A stretch of DNA of 64,000 nucleotides from contig NZ_CP141595.1 of NCBI RefSeq assembly GCF_035590735.1, positions 2,265,001-2,329,000 on the forward strand, written 5' to 3'. The position numbers were made by a program, and so were the translations under genes. Of this stretch, positions 16,162-24,400 are shown one piece after another; positions within the stretch are counted from its first letter, which is position 1; the number at the start of each line of letters is the position of its first letter. The notes under the pieces were generated by a model. That model ran no database searches, was not told the origin of the DNA, and saw only the letters and a list, made by a program, of their open reading frames with translations. Source of the DNA: Rossellomorea aquimaris (lineage in GTDB: Bacteria; Bacillota; Bacilli; Bacillales; Bacillaceae_B).

Positions 16162-16512
16162 TCCAATTAACCCCATACAACACAAATTGGAAATGGGAAA
16201 CAGAATTTCGAGTAGATATCATTAAAATGGAAAAATTCTTAGAGTCAATCCACTAAGTATTTCCCTTTTACATTTCTATTGAAAAAGTGTTTATATCGAT
16301 ACTCATCTCATCCAAAAATCTTACCTAGCCTTCAACCAGACGTTAACTGTCATTACTAATTTCTACATTTATATACAGCTGTCTAAAATTTCTAGCAAAT
16401 TACAAAGGTGCAAAATTGATATCATGGTTTGGTAGGTGCTATATTATTCTGAATAAGGTATGAATTCCAATCATACCTTTAATAGAGTTCAATTCCAAAG
16501 AAGGGAGAATAT
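16162..16512. other. intergenic gap with a possible coding remnant
   Basis: About 350 bases. A frame ending at a TAA at 16254-16256 reads QLTPYNTNWKWETEFRVDII and onward, which looks protein-like but has no start of its own and no recognised family. Further on, 16388-16424 carries a motif shared with 18622-18650 (separate entry). No other gene is seen. Confidence 0.35.
16388..16424 (+). promoter_or_regulatory. upstream motif shared with 18622-18650
   Basis: ATTTCTAGC, AAAGGT and AATTGATAT occur in order about 90 bases before the kinase-like gene. The same blocks, with a 7-base gap difference, lie about 80 bases before the gene at 18731. The function is unknown. Confidence 0.35.
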
Positions 16513-17193
16513 ATGGAAAATAATTGGGAAACAGCACTGCCATCTCTATCTCAAGTTACCGTGTCTTCCAGTCCGAATAATGAACCTGTCAGGATACATG
16601 GCGGAGATGATAGTCTAAGATGCATCGGTGTCGGGACGGATGCAGCGGTCTTTCAATCCATTTATGCTCCAGAGTTTGCGTTCAAATTGTACGCGGAGGA
16701 TAAGGGATCGAAAATTAAAGTAGAAGAAAAAGTGTACAATAACATTGGGAATTCACCTTTTTTCTCAACCTGCTATGCAGCTTACGATAAATTCCTCGTT
16801 TTAAGTTACGAAGAAGGACCAACATTATTCGATTGTCTGCTCCAGGGAATTCATATTCCAGAACAAGTAGTTCAAGATGTCGAGGAAGCCAGACAATATG
16901 TTCGTGATCAAGGATTGAATCCCCGTGATATTCATTTAAAGAATATATTGCTTCAAAATGGAAGAGCGAAAATTATAGATGTGTCAGAGTACGTCCTCCC
17001 TGGAAATGATTTCAGATGGGAGCATTTAAAGAAAGCATACGAAGAGCATTACCACCTCATTGATGGAAGAGCCATTCCGTTTTGGTTACTTGAAACAATT
17101 CGAAAATGGTATAACTCATGGAATAAGCATTTCTCTTCTTATGAGGAATTTATGAAAATTGTATTAAAGTTTACTTCATTTAAAAAAGACTAA
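16513..17193 (+). CDS. protein-kinase-like protein (YrzF type)
   Basis: A 226-residue small eukaryotic-type kinase relative. A glycine-rich start GVGTDAAVFQ, a candidate ATP lysine in FAFKLY (Lys58), a catalytic loop PRDIHLKN (Asp139, Asn144) and a metal-binding Asp156 in IIDVSEY replace the usual VAIK, HRD-K-N and DFG. The C-lobe is short. B. subtilis YrzF and YabT-like proteins have similar compact domains. It may be an active Ser/Thr kinase or a small-molecule kinase. AAGGGAG precedes the ATG. Confidence 0.75.
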   Translation: MENNWETALPSLSQVTVSSSPNNEPVRIHGGDDSLRCIGVGTDAAVFQSIYAPEFAFKLYAEDKGSKIKVEEKVYNNIGNSPFFSTCYAAYDKFLVLSYEEGPTLFDCLLQGIHIPEQVVQDVEEARQYVRDQGLNPRDIHLKNILLQNGRAKIIDVSEYVLPGNDFRWEHLKKAYEEHYHLIDGRAIPFWLLETIRKWYNSWNKHFSSYEEFMKIVLKFTSFKKD

Positions 17194-17234
17194 AAAAGCA
17201 TTCAGAGCAATAAAAGCTCTGAATGCCTTTTTCT
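17193..17234 (+). terminator. terminator
   Basis: AAAAAAGCATTCAGAGC and GCTCTGAATGCCTTTTTC form a long stem with a 6-7-base loop after the kinase-like gene. Confidence 0.85.
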
Positions 17235-17476
17235 AGGTAAAGGTACTTCCAGGTGCGCCAATACCACCTTGCAAGTAAGTACTTCTCAATACAGTAAATG
17301 AGGAATTCTTATATGAGTTTCTCATGCTAATACACTCAAACTCAATTTAAATCTTACATTTTTCCCCTTCACTTTCTATAGAAGAAAGAGTGAAATCAAT
17401 TGTAGATGAAGGATAAATTTGTCATAATTTATTTATAATTCAATTTTATGTAATTCAATAAAGGGGAGGGGAAATC

Positions 17477-18550
17477 ATGTGGAATCAAAACAACGTTTCT
17501 AATTTACTCGGCACTCATTATCCCATCATCCAAGCAGGAATGGCTGGTGGAGTCACTACTGAAAATCTTGTATCAACGGTTTCAAACTCGGGAGGTTTGG
17601 GATCCTTGGGAGCAGGATATATGTCAGCTGATGATATGAAACGAGCAATCAAAGAAATAAAAAATCAAACGAATCAGCCTTTTGGGGTGAACCTCTTTAT
17701 ACCAGAAACTCCAATAGTAAAGGAAGAACAAATAACCAACGCACAAAGATTATTGGAGCCTTTTAAAAAAGAATTACACCTAACGGACGACCGTTCGTTT
17801 TCAGAGCTGCAAACCGATTTTGAAAAGCAGCTAGAAATCATCTTCAATGAAAAGATACCCGTTTGCAGCTTTACGTTCGGCGCACCATCCAAAGAGCTTG
17901 TGAAAGAGTTAAAAAAGGAAGGAACTATCGTGATCGGCACTGCGACGACTGTTGAAGAGGCAGTTGTCAATGAAGAGCGCGGTGTAGACATCGTTGTCGC
18001 CCAAGGAAGTGAAGCCGGTGGGCATCGGGGCACGTTCCTAGGTTCATTTAAACACTCAATGATCGGAACCTTTTCTCTCGTTCCACAAGTGGTGGATGCC
18101 GCAAGCATACCTGTGATTGCTTCAGGAGGGATTATGGATGGAAGAGGGGTTATTGCAGCACTTGCTTTAGGGGCAAAAGGAGTACAAATGGGAACTGCTT
18201 TTCTTACATGTAAAGAGAGTGGGGCTGGGACTTCCCATAAAAGGGCAGTTCTAGAATCAGCAGAAACTCATACGGTCATCACAGCTGCCTTTAGCGGGAA
18301 ACCTGCTCGAGGGATCGACAACAGATTTACCAGGGAAATGCAGGAATACGAGAGACAATTACCTCCTTATCCCATACAAAATGCGCTAACGAAAGAACTG
18401 AGAAAAGAAGCGGGTATTCAGGGAAACCCAGAATTCATGTCCTTGTGGTCTGGACAAAGTCCAAGGCTCAGCAGGGACATATCTGCTAAAGATCTGCTCG
18501 AATCCATAGTAACTCAAGTGGAAGAAACGCTAGGGAGGTTGAATGGATAA
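17477..18550 (+). CDS. nitronate monooxygenase (2-nitropropane dioxygenase family)
   Basis: A 357-residue FMN-dependent TIM-barrel enzyme. It starts with the family pattern THYPIIQAGMAGGVTTENLV and SNSGGLGSLGAGYM, and has GSEAGGHRG (with the conserved His), VIASGGIMDGRGVIAALALGAKGVQMGTAFL binding FMN phosphate. Family members oxidise alkyl nitronates such as propionate 3-nitronate. AGGGGAGGGG before the ATG is very strong. It is not in an operon. Confidence 0.9.
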   Translation: MWNQNNVSNLLGTHYPIIQAGMAGGVTTENLVSTVSNSGGLGSLGAGYMSADDMKRAIKEIKNQTNQPFGVNLFIPETPIVKEEQITNAQRLLEPFKKELHLTDDRSFSELQTDFEKQLEIIFNEKIPVCSFTFGAPSKELVKELKKEGTIVIGTATTVEEAVVNEERGVDIVVAQGSEAGGHRGTFLGSFKHSMIGTFSLVPQVVDAASIPVIASGGIMDGRGVIAALALGAKGVQMGTAFLTCKESGAGTSHKRAVLESAETHTVITAAFSGKPARGIDNRFTREMQEYERQLPPYPIQNALTKELRKEAGIQGNPEFMSLWSGQSPRLSRDISAKDLLESIVTQVEETLGRLNG

Positions 18551-18621
18551 ATAAGTCACTCTATACATTTCATAGTCCCAATCTCACAAATCCTATTTTC
18601 CAAATATTAAACCTTGTAATC

Positions 18622-18650
18622 ATTTCTAGCAAAGGTATAATTTTGATATA
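18622..18650 (+). promoter_or_regulatory. upstream motif shared with 16388-16424
   Basis: ATTTCTAGCAAAGGT followed by ATAATTTTGATAT about 80 bases before the DUF4145-like gene. It includes a TATAAT that could be a -10 box. Confidence 0.35.
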
Positions 18651-18730
18651 AGGAAAGCGTTTTTTTATTTATCGTTAATTTTCTAAATAGTTAAAATCCA
18701 TTCGTTATGCTGCGTTTTTAGGAGGTACAA

Positions 18731-19420
18731 ATGAGAGAAATATTACCTGGATCTGTACTGTCTCATATTCAGTATGGTTATCAAAAAGTTCCTAAGAAGG
18801 TCAAAAGTCAATGTCCAAGCTGCTCGAAGACAAGTGAATTTATTTTGAAAGCCAATTTTTATCAAGTAAATAAAACAGGACTGTTTGCCGAAGCAAATTG
18901 TTCAGAGTGTAAGAAATCTGCTCTATTTGTTATTATGCTTAATGATGATTCGGTTAATCGGAGAGAGGAAGCGGGCCTTTATATTTATGATCCCCTGGCA
19001 ACGAACGGACCGTTGGATCAGATTCAAGGGAATAAACGGATTCCTCAGGACCTCGTCCGATCATTTCGATCCGCATTAAATGTCAGCCAGTCGAAGGATA
19101 ACTCTGCTACAGCAGTTATGTCTAAGCGAGTGCTTGAGAGTGTCCTGAAGAATTTTAATGGGGACAAAGTAAACGGGCAATCCTTATCGGAACAATTCGA
19201 CCAGTTACCCAAAAATGTCGACCTTACAAAGCCAATCCAGGCGCTGAGCCACCTTGTTCATCCAAACTCCCCATTCTATGAAATGCTTGAATTGGAAAGG
19301 GAAATTGACGATGAAACAGCGGGATTACTTATGGAATTACTAGAAGGCCTCATTGAATACTTATTCGTTCTTCCAGAAAAAATCGAAACCTTACAAGAGA
19401 AAATCGAAAAGAAATATTAG
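18731..19420 (+). CDS. DUF4145-like zinc-ribbon protein
   Basis: A 229-residue soluble protein. It begins with two zinc-ribbon halves (CPSCSKTSEF and CSECKKSALF) and a beta segment ending YDPL, then a helical domain with SKRVLESVLKNF and a hydrophobic C-terminal helix. This arrangement, including the RxxLE motif, resembles DUF4145 proteins, which are often found with restriction or defence genes. No such genes are next to it here. GGAGGTACAA precedes the ATG. A terminator shared with the convergent regulator follows. Confidence 0.7.
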   Translation: MREILPGSVLSHIQYGYQKVPKKVKSQCPSCSKTSEFILKANFYQVNKTGLFAEANCSECKKSALFVIMLNDDSVNRREEAGLYIYDPLATNGPLDQIQGNKRIPQDLVRSFRSALNVSQSKDNSATAVMSKRVLESVLKNFNGDKVNGQSLSEQFDQLPKNVDLTKPIQALSHLVHPNSPFYEMLELEREIDDETAGLLMELLEGLIEYLFVLPEKIETLQEKIEKKY

Positions 19421-19424
19421 TTGA

Positions 19425-19457
19425 AGTAGAGTGCCGTTTCTAGCACTCTACTTTTTT
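19425..19457. terminator. bidirectional terminator
   Basis: AGTAGAGTGC and GCACTCTACT form a 10-base stem with T6 on the plus side, between convergent genes. Confidence 0.85.
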
Positions 19458-19935
19458 ATAGTGGTTTTAAATTAAGGGAATACAGTGCCTGATTCACGTC
19501 ATCCATGTCATAGATTTTCTTCTCTAAACAAAACTGAATCACGAGATCGAATAAGTCGCTGTCTGAAAGGGAGAAACCGGCGGCTCTCAACATATCATCG
19601 GTTTCTTCCTCTGACAGTTCAAGAGAGAGACACAGGGCTACAATTGTCCGTTTACTCGGCTTGTAGTCAGGAATCGATCTGATTTTCGAAAAGTGCTTTC
19701 GGTCGATTCCTGCTTTTTTGTAGATGGAAGCATCTGTCTGACCCTTGCCATCGATATGCTGAAACAACATCTGTGAAAAAGATGCTGATTGATTCAGCTC
19801 AATAAATTCTTCCAGCTCACTGGAGTAAATCTTATCACTTAAGAAGGGGTCTTCTTTATGTATATCATATATCCGTATTTCTCTATTTGTTTCCACGAAA
19901 TCAAGAAGTTCCTGCAAGATCTTTTCACTAAGCAA
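19456..19935 (-). CDS. helix-turn-helix regulator, divergent from the vWA gene
   Basis: A 159-residue helical protein. The middle contains a Cro/XRE-like segment (YKKAGIDRKHFSKIRSIPDYKPSKRTIVALCLSLELSEEETDDMLRAAGF). The N-terminal 70 residues and C-terminal 30 residues are helical and of unknown role. It starts at TTG with a perfect GGAGGTGA site. The spacer to the divergent vWA gene holds an inverted repeat (19953-19969) that may be its operator. I infer that it controls the vWA gene. Confidence 0.7.
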   Translation of the reverse strand: MLSEKILQELLDFVETNREIRIYDIHKEDPFLSDKIYSSELEEFIELNQSASFSQMLFQHIDGKGQTDASIYKKAGIDRKHFSKIRSIPDYKPSKRTIVALCLSLELSEEETDDMLRAAGFSLSDSDLFDLVIQFCLEKKIYDMDDVNQALYSLNLKPL

Positions 19936-19952
19936 AGTTTCACCTCCAAAAT

Positions 19953-19969
19953 GTCGCTTACAAGGCGAC
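19953..19969. promoter_or_regulatory. inverted repeat in divergent spacer
   Basis: GTCGC-TTACAAG-GCGAC lies 18-34 bases upstream of the TTG start of the minus-strand regulator. It may be an operator or leader hairpin. Confidence 0.4.
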
Positions 19970-20030
19970 CCATTTCTTACTATTCGTGGTTATGATTATA
20001 TCAGAAACCACCAAGAAAGGATGGAAAAAA

Positions 20031-20615
20031 ATGAATACTGACTTAACCGAAATTATATTCCTGTTAGACAGAAGTGGATCAATGGGGGGACTTGAACATG
20101 AAACGATTGGAGGTTATAACTCTTTTATTGAAAAGCAGAGTCAATTACCGGGTCAAACACTCGTTACTACCGTTCTTTTTGATGATAAGGTCGAGCAATT
20201 ATGGAGTGGAGTGGATGCTAATAAGATAAGGCTCACACAAGAGGAGTATTTTGTAAGGGGGTGTACTGCTCTGATGGATTCTGTCGGAAAAACGATTCTC
20301 AAAGTAGGTCATCGCTTATCTAGTCTTGAGGAAGTTGAAAGACCTGGTAAAGTCATCTTCGTTATCACAACCGATGGTATGGAAAATGCGAGCGTTGAGT
20401 TCTCGGCCAGTAAGGTGAAGGACCTTATCAGTCATCAACAGGAGAGGTACAATTGGGAGTTCATTTTCCTGGGAGCGAATATCAATGTTGCTGAAGAAGC
20501 ATTGAAAATCGGCATCGATATCGGGAATGCTTATCAATTTGAGGCTTCTTCTGAAGGGGTTGAAAAGATGTATGATGTGGTGAGTGAGGCTGTGTTTGAT
20601 AAGAGAAGTAGATAG
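20031..20615 (+). CDS. von Willebrand factor A domain protein
   Basis: A 194-residue protein consisting of a single vWA domain with a complete metal-ion-dependent adhesion site: DRSGS (Asp13, Ser15, Ser17), a threonine in RGCTALMDS (Thr79) and an aspartate in ITTDGMENA (Asp115). There is no signal peptide, so it is cytosolic, like TerY/TerF-type vWA proteins. A frame from GTG 19986 exists, but AAGAAAGGA favours ATG 20031. Its divergent partner is an HTH protein. The function is unknown. Confidence 0.85.
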   Translation: MNTDLTEIIFLLDRSGSMGGLEHETIGGYNSFIEKQSQLPGQTLVTTVLFDDKVEQLWSGVDANKIRLTQEEYFVRGCTALMDSVGKTILKVGHRLSSLEEVERPGKVIFVITTDGMENASVEFSASKVKDLISHQQERYNWEFIFLGANINVAEEALKIGIDIGNAYQFEASSEGVEKMYDVVSEAVFDKRSR

Positions 20616-20630
20616 TAATATTGATTTTGG

Positions 20631-20656
20631 GATCCCATCTATTGGATGGGATTTGT
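20631..20656 (+). terminator. probable terminator
   Basis: ATCCCATC and GATGGGAT form an 8-base stem with a 5-base loop and a short T-rich tail after the vWA gene. Confidence 0.6.
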
Positions 20657-20692
20657 TCATTATAAAGAACACTTTTTTGCACTTTATAATGA

Positions 20693-20730
20693 TTTCGCCG
20701 TTAAAATCAAAATATCGCCGTTAAATCAGA
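20693..20730. repeat. two direct repeats (TCGCCGTTAAA)
   Basis: TCGCCGTTAAAATCA and TCGCCGTTAAATCA occur side by side (about 19-base period) in the 300-base gap before the TraB-family gene. The rest of that gap (20657-20918) shows only an AT-rich promoter-like stretch. Confidence 0.5.
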
Positions 20731-20918
20731 CCAATAGCAATCAACAGACCAAAATTCCAACCTTAACCCCTCCTAATCATATAAAATCACCACAAAAATC
20801 AATATCTTTCTCGATACTAAACAGAATTTATTTAAATTTTGCCAAAACTAGTTTATCATTATGAGGTAGATTCAATTTATACCAATTGGAAGTCAACGGA
20901 GTTAAAGGAAGGTACAAT

Positions 20919-22097
20919 ATGTCGACAGAAAACGAAAAGAATATTACCAGAATACATATGGAGGGGAAGGAATACATTCTCATCGGAACTGCTCACGTAT
21001 CGCGTCAGAGTGCAGAGCAGGTAAAAGAAGTAATCGAAGCCGAACAGCCGGACACGGTTTGTGTCGAGCTGGATGAACCAAGGTATCAATCAATTGTCGA
21101 GGGAGATAAGTGGAAAGATACAGACATCTTTCAAGTAATTAAAGACAAAAAAGCTACTTTGCTCCTTATGAATCTGGCCATTGGATCATTTCAGAGACGG
21201 ATGGCCAAACAATTCGGCATCAAACCGGGTCAGGAAATGATTCAAGGAATTGAGTCGGCGAAAGAAATTGACGCTGAACTCGTCCTGGCTGACCGGAATA
21301 TCCAAATCACGTTTTCCCGTATCTGGAATAGTGTCGGATTCAGTGGCAAAGCGAAACTTATGACCCAAATCATTTACAGCATCTTCAGTAACGATACCAT
21401 TACAGAAGAAGAACTCGAGAAAATCAAATCTCAAGATATGCTGGATTCGATGCTAAATGAATTCACACAAGTTTTTCCAAAATTGAAAACACCATTAATC
21501 GATGAACGGGATCAATACCTTGCCCAGAAAATCAAAGATGCCCCGGGAGAGAAAATTGTTGCGGTGTTAGGTGCAGCACATGTTCCTGGTATCACCAAGG
21601 AAATTTATAAAGAACATAATTTGGACAAACTTAACGAACGTCCTGCTAAATCAAAATGGCCAAAGATTATAGGCTGGGCTATTCCTGCAATGATCCTTGC
21701 CGTCATTGCCTATACCTTCATCTCCAATCCAGATGCCGGGATACAACAGGGAATTAGTTGGATATTATGGAACGGAGGATTCTCTGCACTTGGCGTAGCC
21801 ATTGGGTTAGGGCATCCACTAGCCATATTGACAGCATTCGTAGCAGCACCATTCACATCGTTAAATCCACTTCTGGCAGCAGGGTGGTTTGCCGGATTCG
21901 TGCAAGCATATTTCCGCAGGCCAAATGTCGGTGACTTTGATTCACTATCTGAAGACGTTTTAAGTGTTAAAGGATTCTGGAGAAACAAAGTAACGCGAAT
22001 CCTCCTCATTGTCGTGCTCGCTAACTTAGGAAGTACACTTGGTACTGTAATTGGTGGGGCAGATGTTGTGCGACTGTTTCTTGAAAATTTAAAGTAA
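20919..22097 (+). CDS. TraB/PrgY-family membrane protein
   Basis: A 392-residue protein with an N-terminal TraB domain: YILIGTAHVSRQSAEQVKEVI, PDTVCVELDEPRY and VAVLGAAHVPGI contain the conserved GTAHVS, E and second HxxG. A C-terminal half has four to five membrane helices. The fold is related to the Tiki/EreA superfamily of possible metalloproteases. PrgY of enterococci lowers pheromone activity; the role here is unknown. AAGGAAGG directs ATG 20919; an upstream ATG at 20886 has no site. Confidence 0.85.
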   Translation: MSTENEKNITRIHMEGKEYILIGTAHVSRQSAEQVKEVIEAEQPDTVCVELDEPRYQSIVEGDKWKDTDIFQVIKDKKATLLLMNLAIGSFQRRMAKQFGIKPGQEMIQGIESAKEIDAELVLADRNIQITFSRIWNSVGFSGKAKLMTQIIYSIFSNDTITEEELEKIKSQDMLDSMLNEFTQVFPKLKTPLIDERDQYLAQKIKDAPGEKIVAVLGAAHVPGITKEIYKEHNLDKLNERPAKSKWPKIIGWAIPAMILAVIAYTFISNPDAGIQQGISWILWNGGFSALGVAIGLGHPLAILTAFVAAPFTSLNPLLAAGWFAGFVQAYFRRPNVGDFDSLSEDVLSVKGFWRNKVTRILLIVVLANLGSTLGTVIGGADVVRLFLENLK

Positions 22098-22100
22098 AGT

Positions 22101-22136
22101 GAAATAAGTTATCCTTTTGGGGGTAGCTTATTTTTT
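22101..22136 (+). terminator. terminator
   Basis: AAATAAGTTA pairs with TAGCTTATTT (one G-U) ahead of a T6 run. Confidence 0.75.
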
Positions 22137-22203
22137 ATTAATAGATGTTGGAATATTATGTTAAAATGAATAGAATAATTGATATTTTGGAGGGATCTTT
22201 AAA

Positions 22204-22398
22204 ATGAACCACTTTATAAGCAGATATGCCCACTGGTTGCTTCTCTTTCTGGTAGGAACTAGTTTAATTATGGGATTCACACTCTTCACACATACTGTTC
22301 AGGGAACAATCGCCGGTGTTTTTGGGATTATTGGATTTAGTGGTGTGGCTTTCCTTGTTTTTCATATTGAGAGACAGAGGAGGAAGGAGACTAAATAA
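22204..22398 (+). CDS. small two-helix membrane protein
   Basis: A 64-residue protein with two hydrophobic helices (WLLLFLVGTSLIMGFTLF and GTIAGVFGIIGFSGVAFLVF) and a basic tail RQRRKETK. GGAGGG lies upstream of the ATG. I do not recognise it. A second small membrane gene, broken by a frameshift, follows 37 bases later, so the two may form a small operon. Confidence 0.65.
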   Translation: MNHFISRYAHWLLLFLVGTSLIMGFTLFTHTVQGTIAGVFGIIGFSGVAFLVFHIERQRRKETK

Positions 22399-22434
22399 TA
22401 CAGTGAGGAGTTATTAAGTTCAGGAGGCCTAATA

Positions 22435-22589
22435 ATGTATCCAGAATCACTATTAAACTTGATATCTATTAAAAACGATGTTTTGTGGGGAATCATTTTA
22501 GTAATGGGGTAGGATTAATCATTGGTTTCATGTATAGCATTTTATGTTTTGATACTTATTTCTCTTTGAAAAAGAAAATAACCAGGTAA
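22435..22589 (+). pseudogene. small membrane protein split by a frameshift
   Basis: ATG at 22435 behind AGGAGG starts SLLNLISIKNDVLWGIILVMG and stops at TAG. The next frame carries on with VGLIIGFMYSILCFDTYFS and a basic tail to TAA 22587-22589. The break falls at the GGGG tract near 22506-22509. The joined protein would have about 51 residues and one or two helices. It resembles an indel-broken gene rather than two genes. Confidence 0.55.
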
Positions 22590-22670
22590 AATCAATTGTG
22601 ACTTGGTTTTATACCGGGAGTGAATAAATCGTTACATATGTAAGATTGATTGATAGAAAGGAGTGTCTAT

Positions 22671-23195
22671 ATGATATGCGTTATCAGACACGGTCAAACT
22701 GACTTGAACAAAGAAGGCAGATTACAAGGAAGAAACGGCCTCCCCTTAAATAAAGAAGGTTTCAGACAAGCTGAATACTTAAAGTACAAACTGTCTCAAA
22801 TTCCTTTTGATTATGTTTATTCCTCTCCACAAGAAAGGGCCGTTCAGACGGCTGAAATTGCCACTGGAAAGAAAGCCCTCATAGATTCAAGATTGGATGT
22901 TTATGATTTAGGTGAAGCGGATGGACTGCTGAAAAGCGAGGTGAAAGTGGCTGGGATTCTCCCTGATGCCAGAATTTATAAAGGACTTGAAGAAACGGAT
23001 TTTTTCATTGAGAGGATTTTTTCATTTATGACTGAACTGAAAAAAGAGCATGGAAATAATGAGAAGAATATTCTGATTTCAGGTCACCGTTGTACGACCG
23101 GGGCTATCGGCTCATATTTCACAGCAGGGTCCAAGGATGAAAATATCCTGAAGAACTCTTCTAATAATGGCGACTTTAGATTATTTTCTTTCTGA
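22671..23195 (+). CDS. histidine phosphatase family protein
   Basis: A 174-residue member of the phosphoglycerate-mutase/histidine-phosphatase superfamily. The phospho-histidine motif is VIRHGQTDLN, the ligand arginine-glutamate region is YSSPQERAVQTAEI, and the second catalytic histidine is in ISGHRCTTG. The protein is shorter than dPGM and fits broad-specificity phosphatases such as PhoE-like proteins. AAAGGAGTG favours ATG 22671 over an upstream start. Confidence 0.87.
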   Translation: MICVIRHGQTDLNKEGRLQGRNGLPLNKEGFRQAEYLKYKLSQIPFDYVYSSPQERAVQTAEIATGKKALIDSRLDVYDLGEADGLLKSEVKVAGILPDARIYKGLEETDFFIERIFSFMTELKKEHGNNEKNILISGHRCTTGAIGSYFTAGSKDENILKNSSNNGDFRLFSF

Positions 23196-23381
23196 ACTAT
23201 AATCCTACTGACCAGAGGGATACGATCATTAAACGAAAATTTTTTCCTAGTTGGGGGACAGACGTAAATAAGCTAATTATTAATGCTCGTTATACGTTTT
23301 CAAAAAAGATCATTGGGTAAATAGTAAGTAGCCTTTACCCGCAACCTTGTGAGGAGAGAATAATAGGAGCTGTGACGATCG

Positions 23382-23567
23382 TTGCTCAATATACATGACA
23401 AATATTCCATTGTTTTGTATCAAACACATATGGCAAAAAATCAAGCTTCTCGTAAATCTCAGAAAATTACGATCCAAATGCTTTCTCAGTATACAGGTTA
23501 CTCTGAGGAGATCATTCTCGAAGCACTTGAGTTTGGAAAATTAGCACCTGATTTATCTATTAGATAA
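23382..23567 (+). CDS. small hypothetical protein with a sigma region 3-like tail
   Basis: A 61-residue frame from TTG 23382 (or ATG 23427). The second half, ITIQMLSQYTGYSEEIILEA, is patterned like the helix-turn-helix of sigma-70 region 3 (aspect seen in SigB/SigF: EIA..LGxSEEEVLEAxE). No other sigma region is present. An AGGAGC lies 12 bases before TTG, which is a poor distance. It may be a real small regulator or a fragment. Confidence 0.4.
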   Translation: MLNIHDKYSIVLYQTHMAKNQASRKSQKITIQMLSQYTGYSEEIILEALEFGKLAPDLSIR

Positions 23568-23739
23568 TCACCTACGTGTAAAGGTCTAAGAAAATTATTT
23601 TCTCCTCCAAGGTTGACCTTTAGGGAGCCTGTAATGTAGTTGATTCATTTTTGTTACATAATTAATTTTTTAAGAATATATTGAAAAAACAAGCCTATAT
23701 TTATTATAATAACAGAAAGGATTTATAGAGGAGGATCTA

Positions 23740-23919
23740 ATGGACACCCACAGGAGTAAAAGGATATCCAAGTTATACAGAAAGTTGATTACTTCTGATG
23801 CAACACAAGCTTTCCTTATTTATAAAGGCCTAGATGAGACAACGAAAGCAGAATTACTCGATTTAGTGGCAGAGATGGGCTCTCAGCACTCAGAAAAACT
23901 TTTGAATAAAATAAGCTAA
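23740..23919 (+). CDS. small hypothetical protein
   Basis: A 59-residue soluble helical protein starting at ATG 23740 with GAGGAGG at ideal distance, and ending before a strong terminator. The sequence is charged (THRSKRISKLYRKLITSD, then ETTKAELLDLVAEMGSQHSE). I do not recognise the family. The clean ribosome site and terminator make it credible as a gene despite its size. Confidence 0.65.
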   Translation: MDTHRSKRISKLYRKLITSDATQAFLIYKGLDETTKAELLDLVAEMGSQHSEKLLNKIS

Positions 23920-23937
23920 CATACATTAACCGAGTTT

Positions 23938-23970
23938 AAGACCTGGAGGTGATTTCTCCAGGTCTTTTCC
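23938..23970 (+). terminator. terminator
   Basis: AAGACCTGGAG and CTCCAGGTCTT form an 11-base stem with a 7-base loop and TT run. Confidence 0.8.
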
Positions 23971-24168
23971 TATGAAAAGGATTATGTGGGGGAAGATGGA
24001 GAAATTGAAAATAAGGATTTTTCGTTTATCAACGTAATCCAGGATATATCAGCGAACCGTAATGAACTAGTAATGCACAGTATCAGATTCTCGCTGTCAT
24101 CAATCAAATCAAACTGGGCCATTTATCCTTCATGCAATGCTCAAACGCAATAATATACAACATCTACA

Positions 24169-24226
24169 TAAACAATAGGGTGCGGTGTGATTTCGATTAT
24201 GAAATCCATCGCATTTATTGTTTTTC
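24169..24226 (+). terminator. orphan terminator-like hairpin
   Basis: AACAATA, GTGCG and GATTTC on the left pair with GAAATC, CGCA and TATTGTT on the right, with small bulges, followed by TTTTT. It has no supported gene in the 250 bases upstream, so it may mark a lost gene or a non-coding transcript. Confidence 0.5.
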
Positions 24227-24359
24227 ATTGTATTTGATGATTCTATCTAACTATTTTTTTTGTGGAAAGGCGAAATATCCTTTTGAACGAAATAAAAAAT
24301 AGTCCTATTTTCCTTATTTTATGAGAATAGGAATAAATTCCTTTTTATTCAAAAAATTG

Positions 24360-24388
24360 TTGTAATTATATGAATTAATATTTATAAT
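24360..24388 (+). promoter_or_regulatory. sigma-A-like promoter of the dpp-ykf operon
   Basis: TTGTAA (24360-24365) and TATAAT (24383-24388) are separated by exactly 17 bases, about 50 bases upstream of the dppA start. Confidence 0.6.
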
Positions 24389-24400
24389 ATTAAGAAAATT
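24386..24400 (+). promoter_or_regulatory. CodY-box-like operator
   Basis: AATATTAAGAAAATT matches the CodY consensus AATTTTCWGAAAATT at 13 of 15 positions and overlaps the -10/start region of the dpp promoter. B. subtilis dpp is a classical CodY target, repressed when branched-chain amino acids and GTP are plentiful. Confidence 0.6.

Noticed and set aside
16162..16256. A second gene after the HAD hydrolase (frame ending at 16256)
   Set aside because: It reads like protein for some 30 codons, but no start codon or family is found, so I list it only as a possible remnant.
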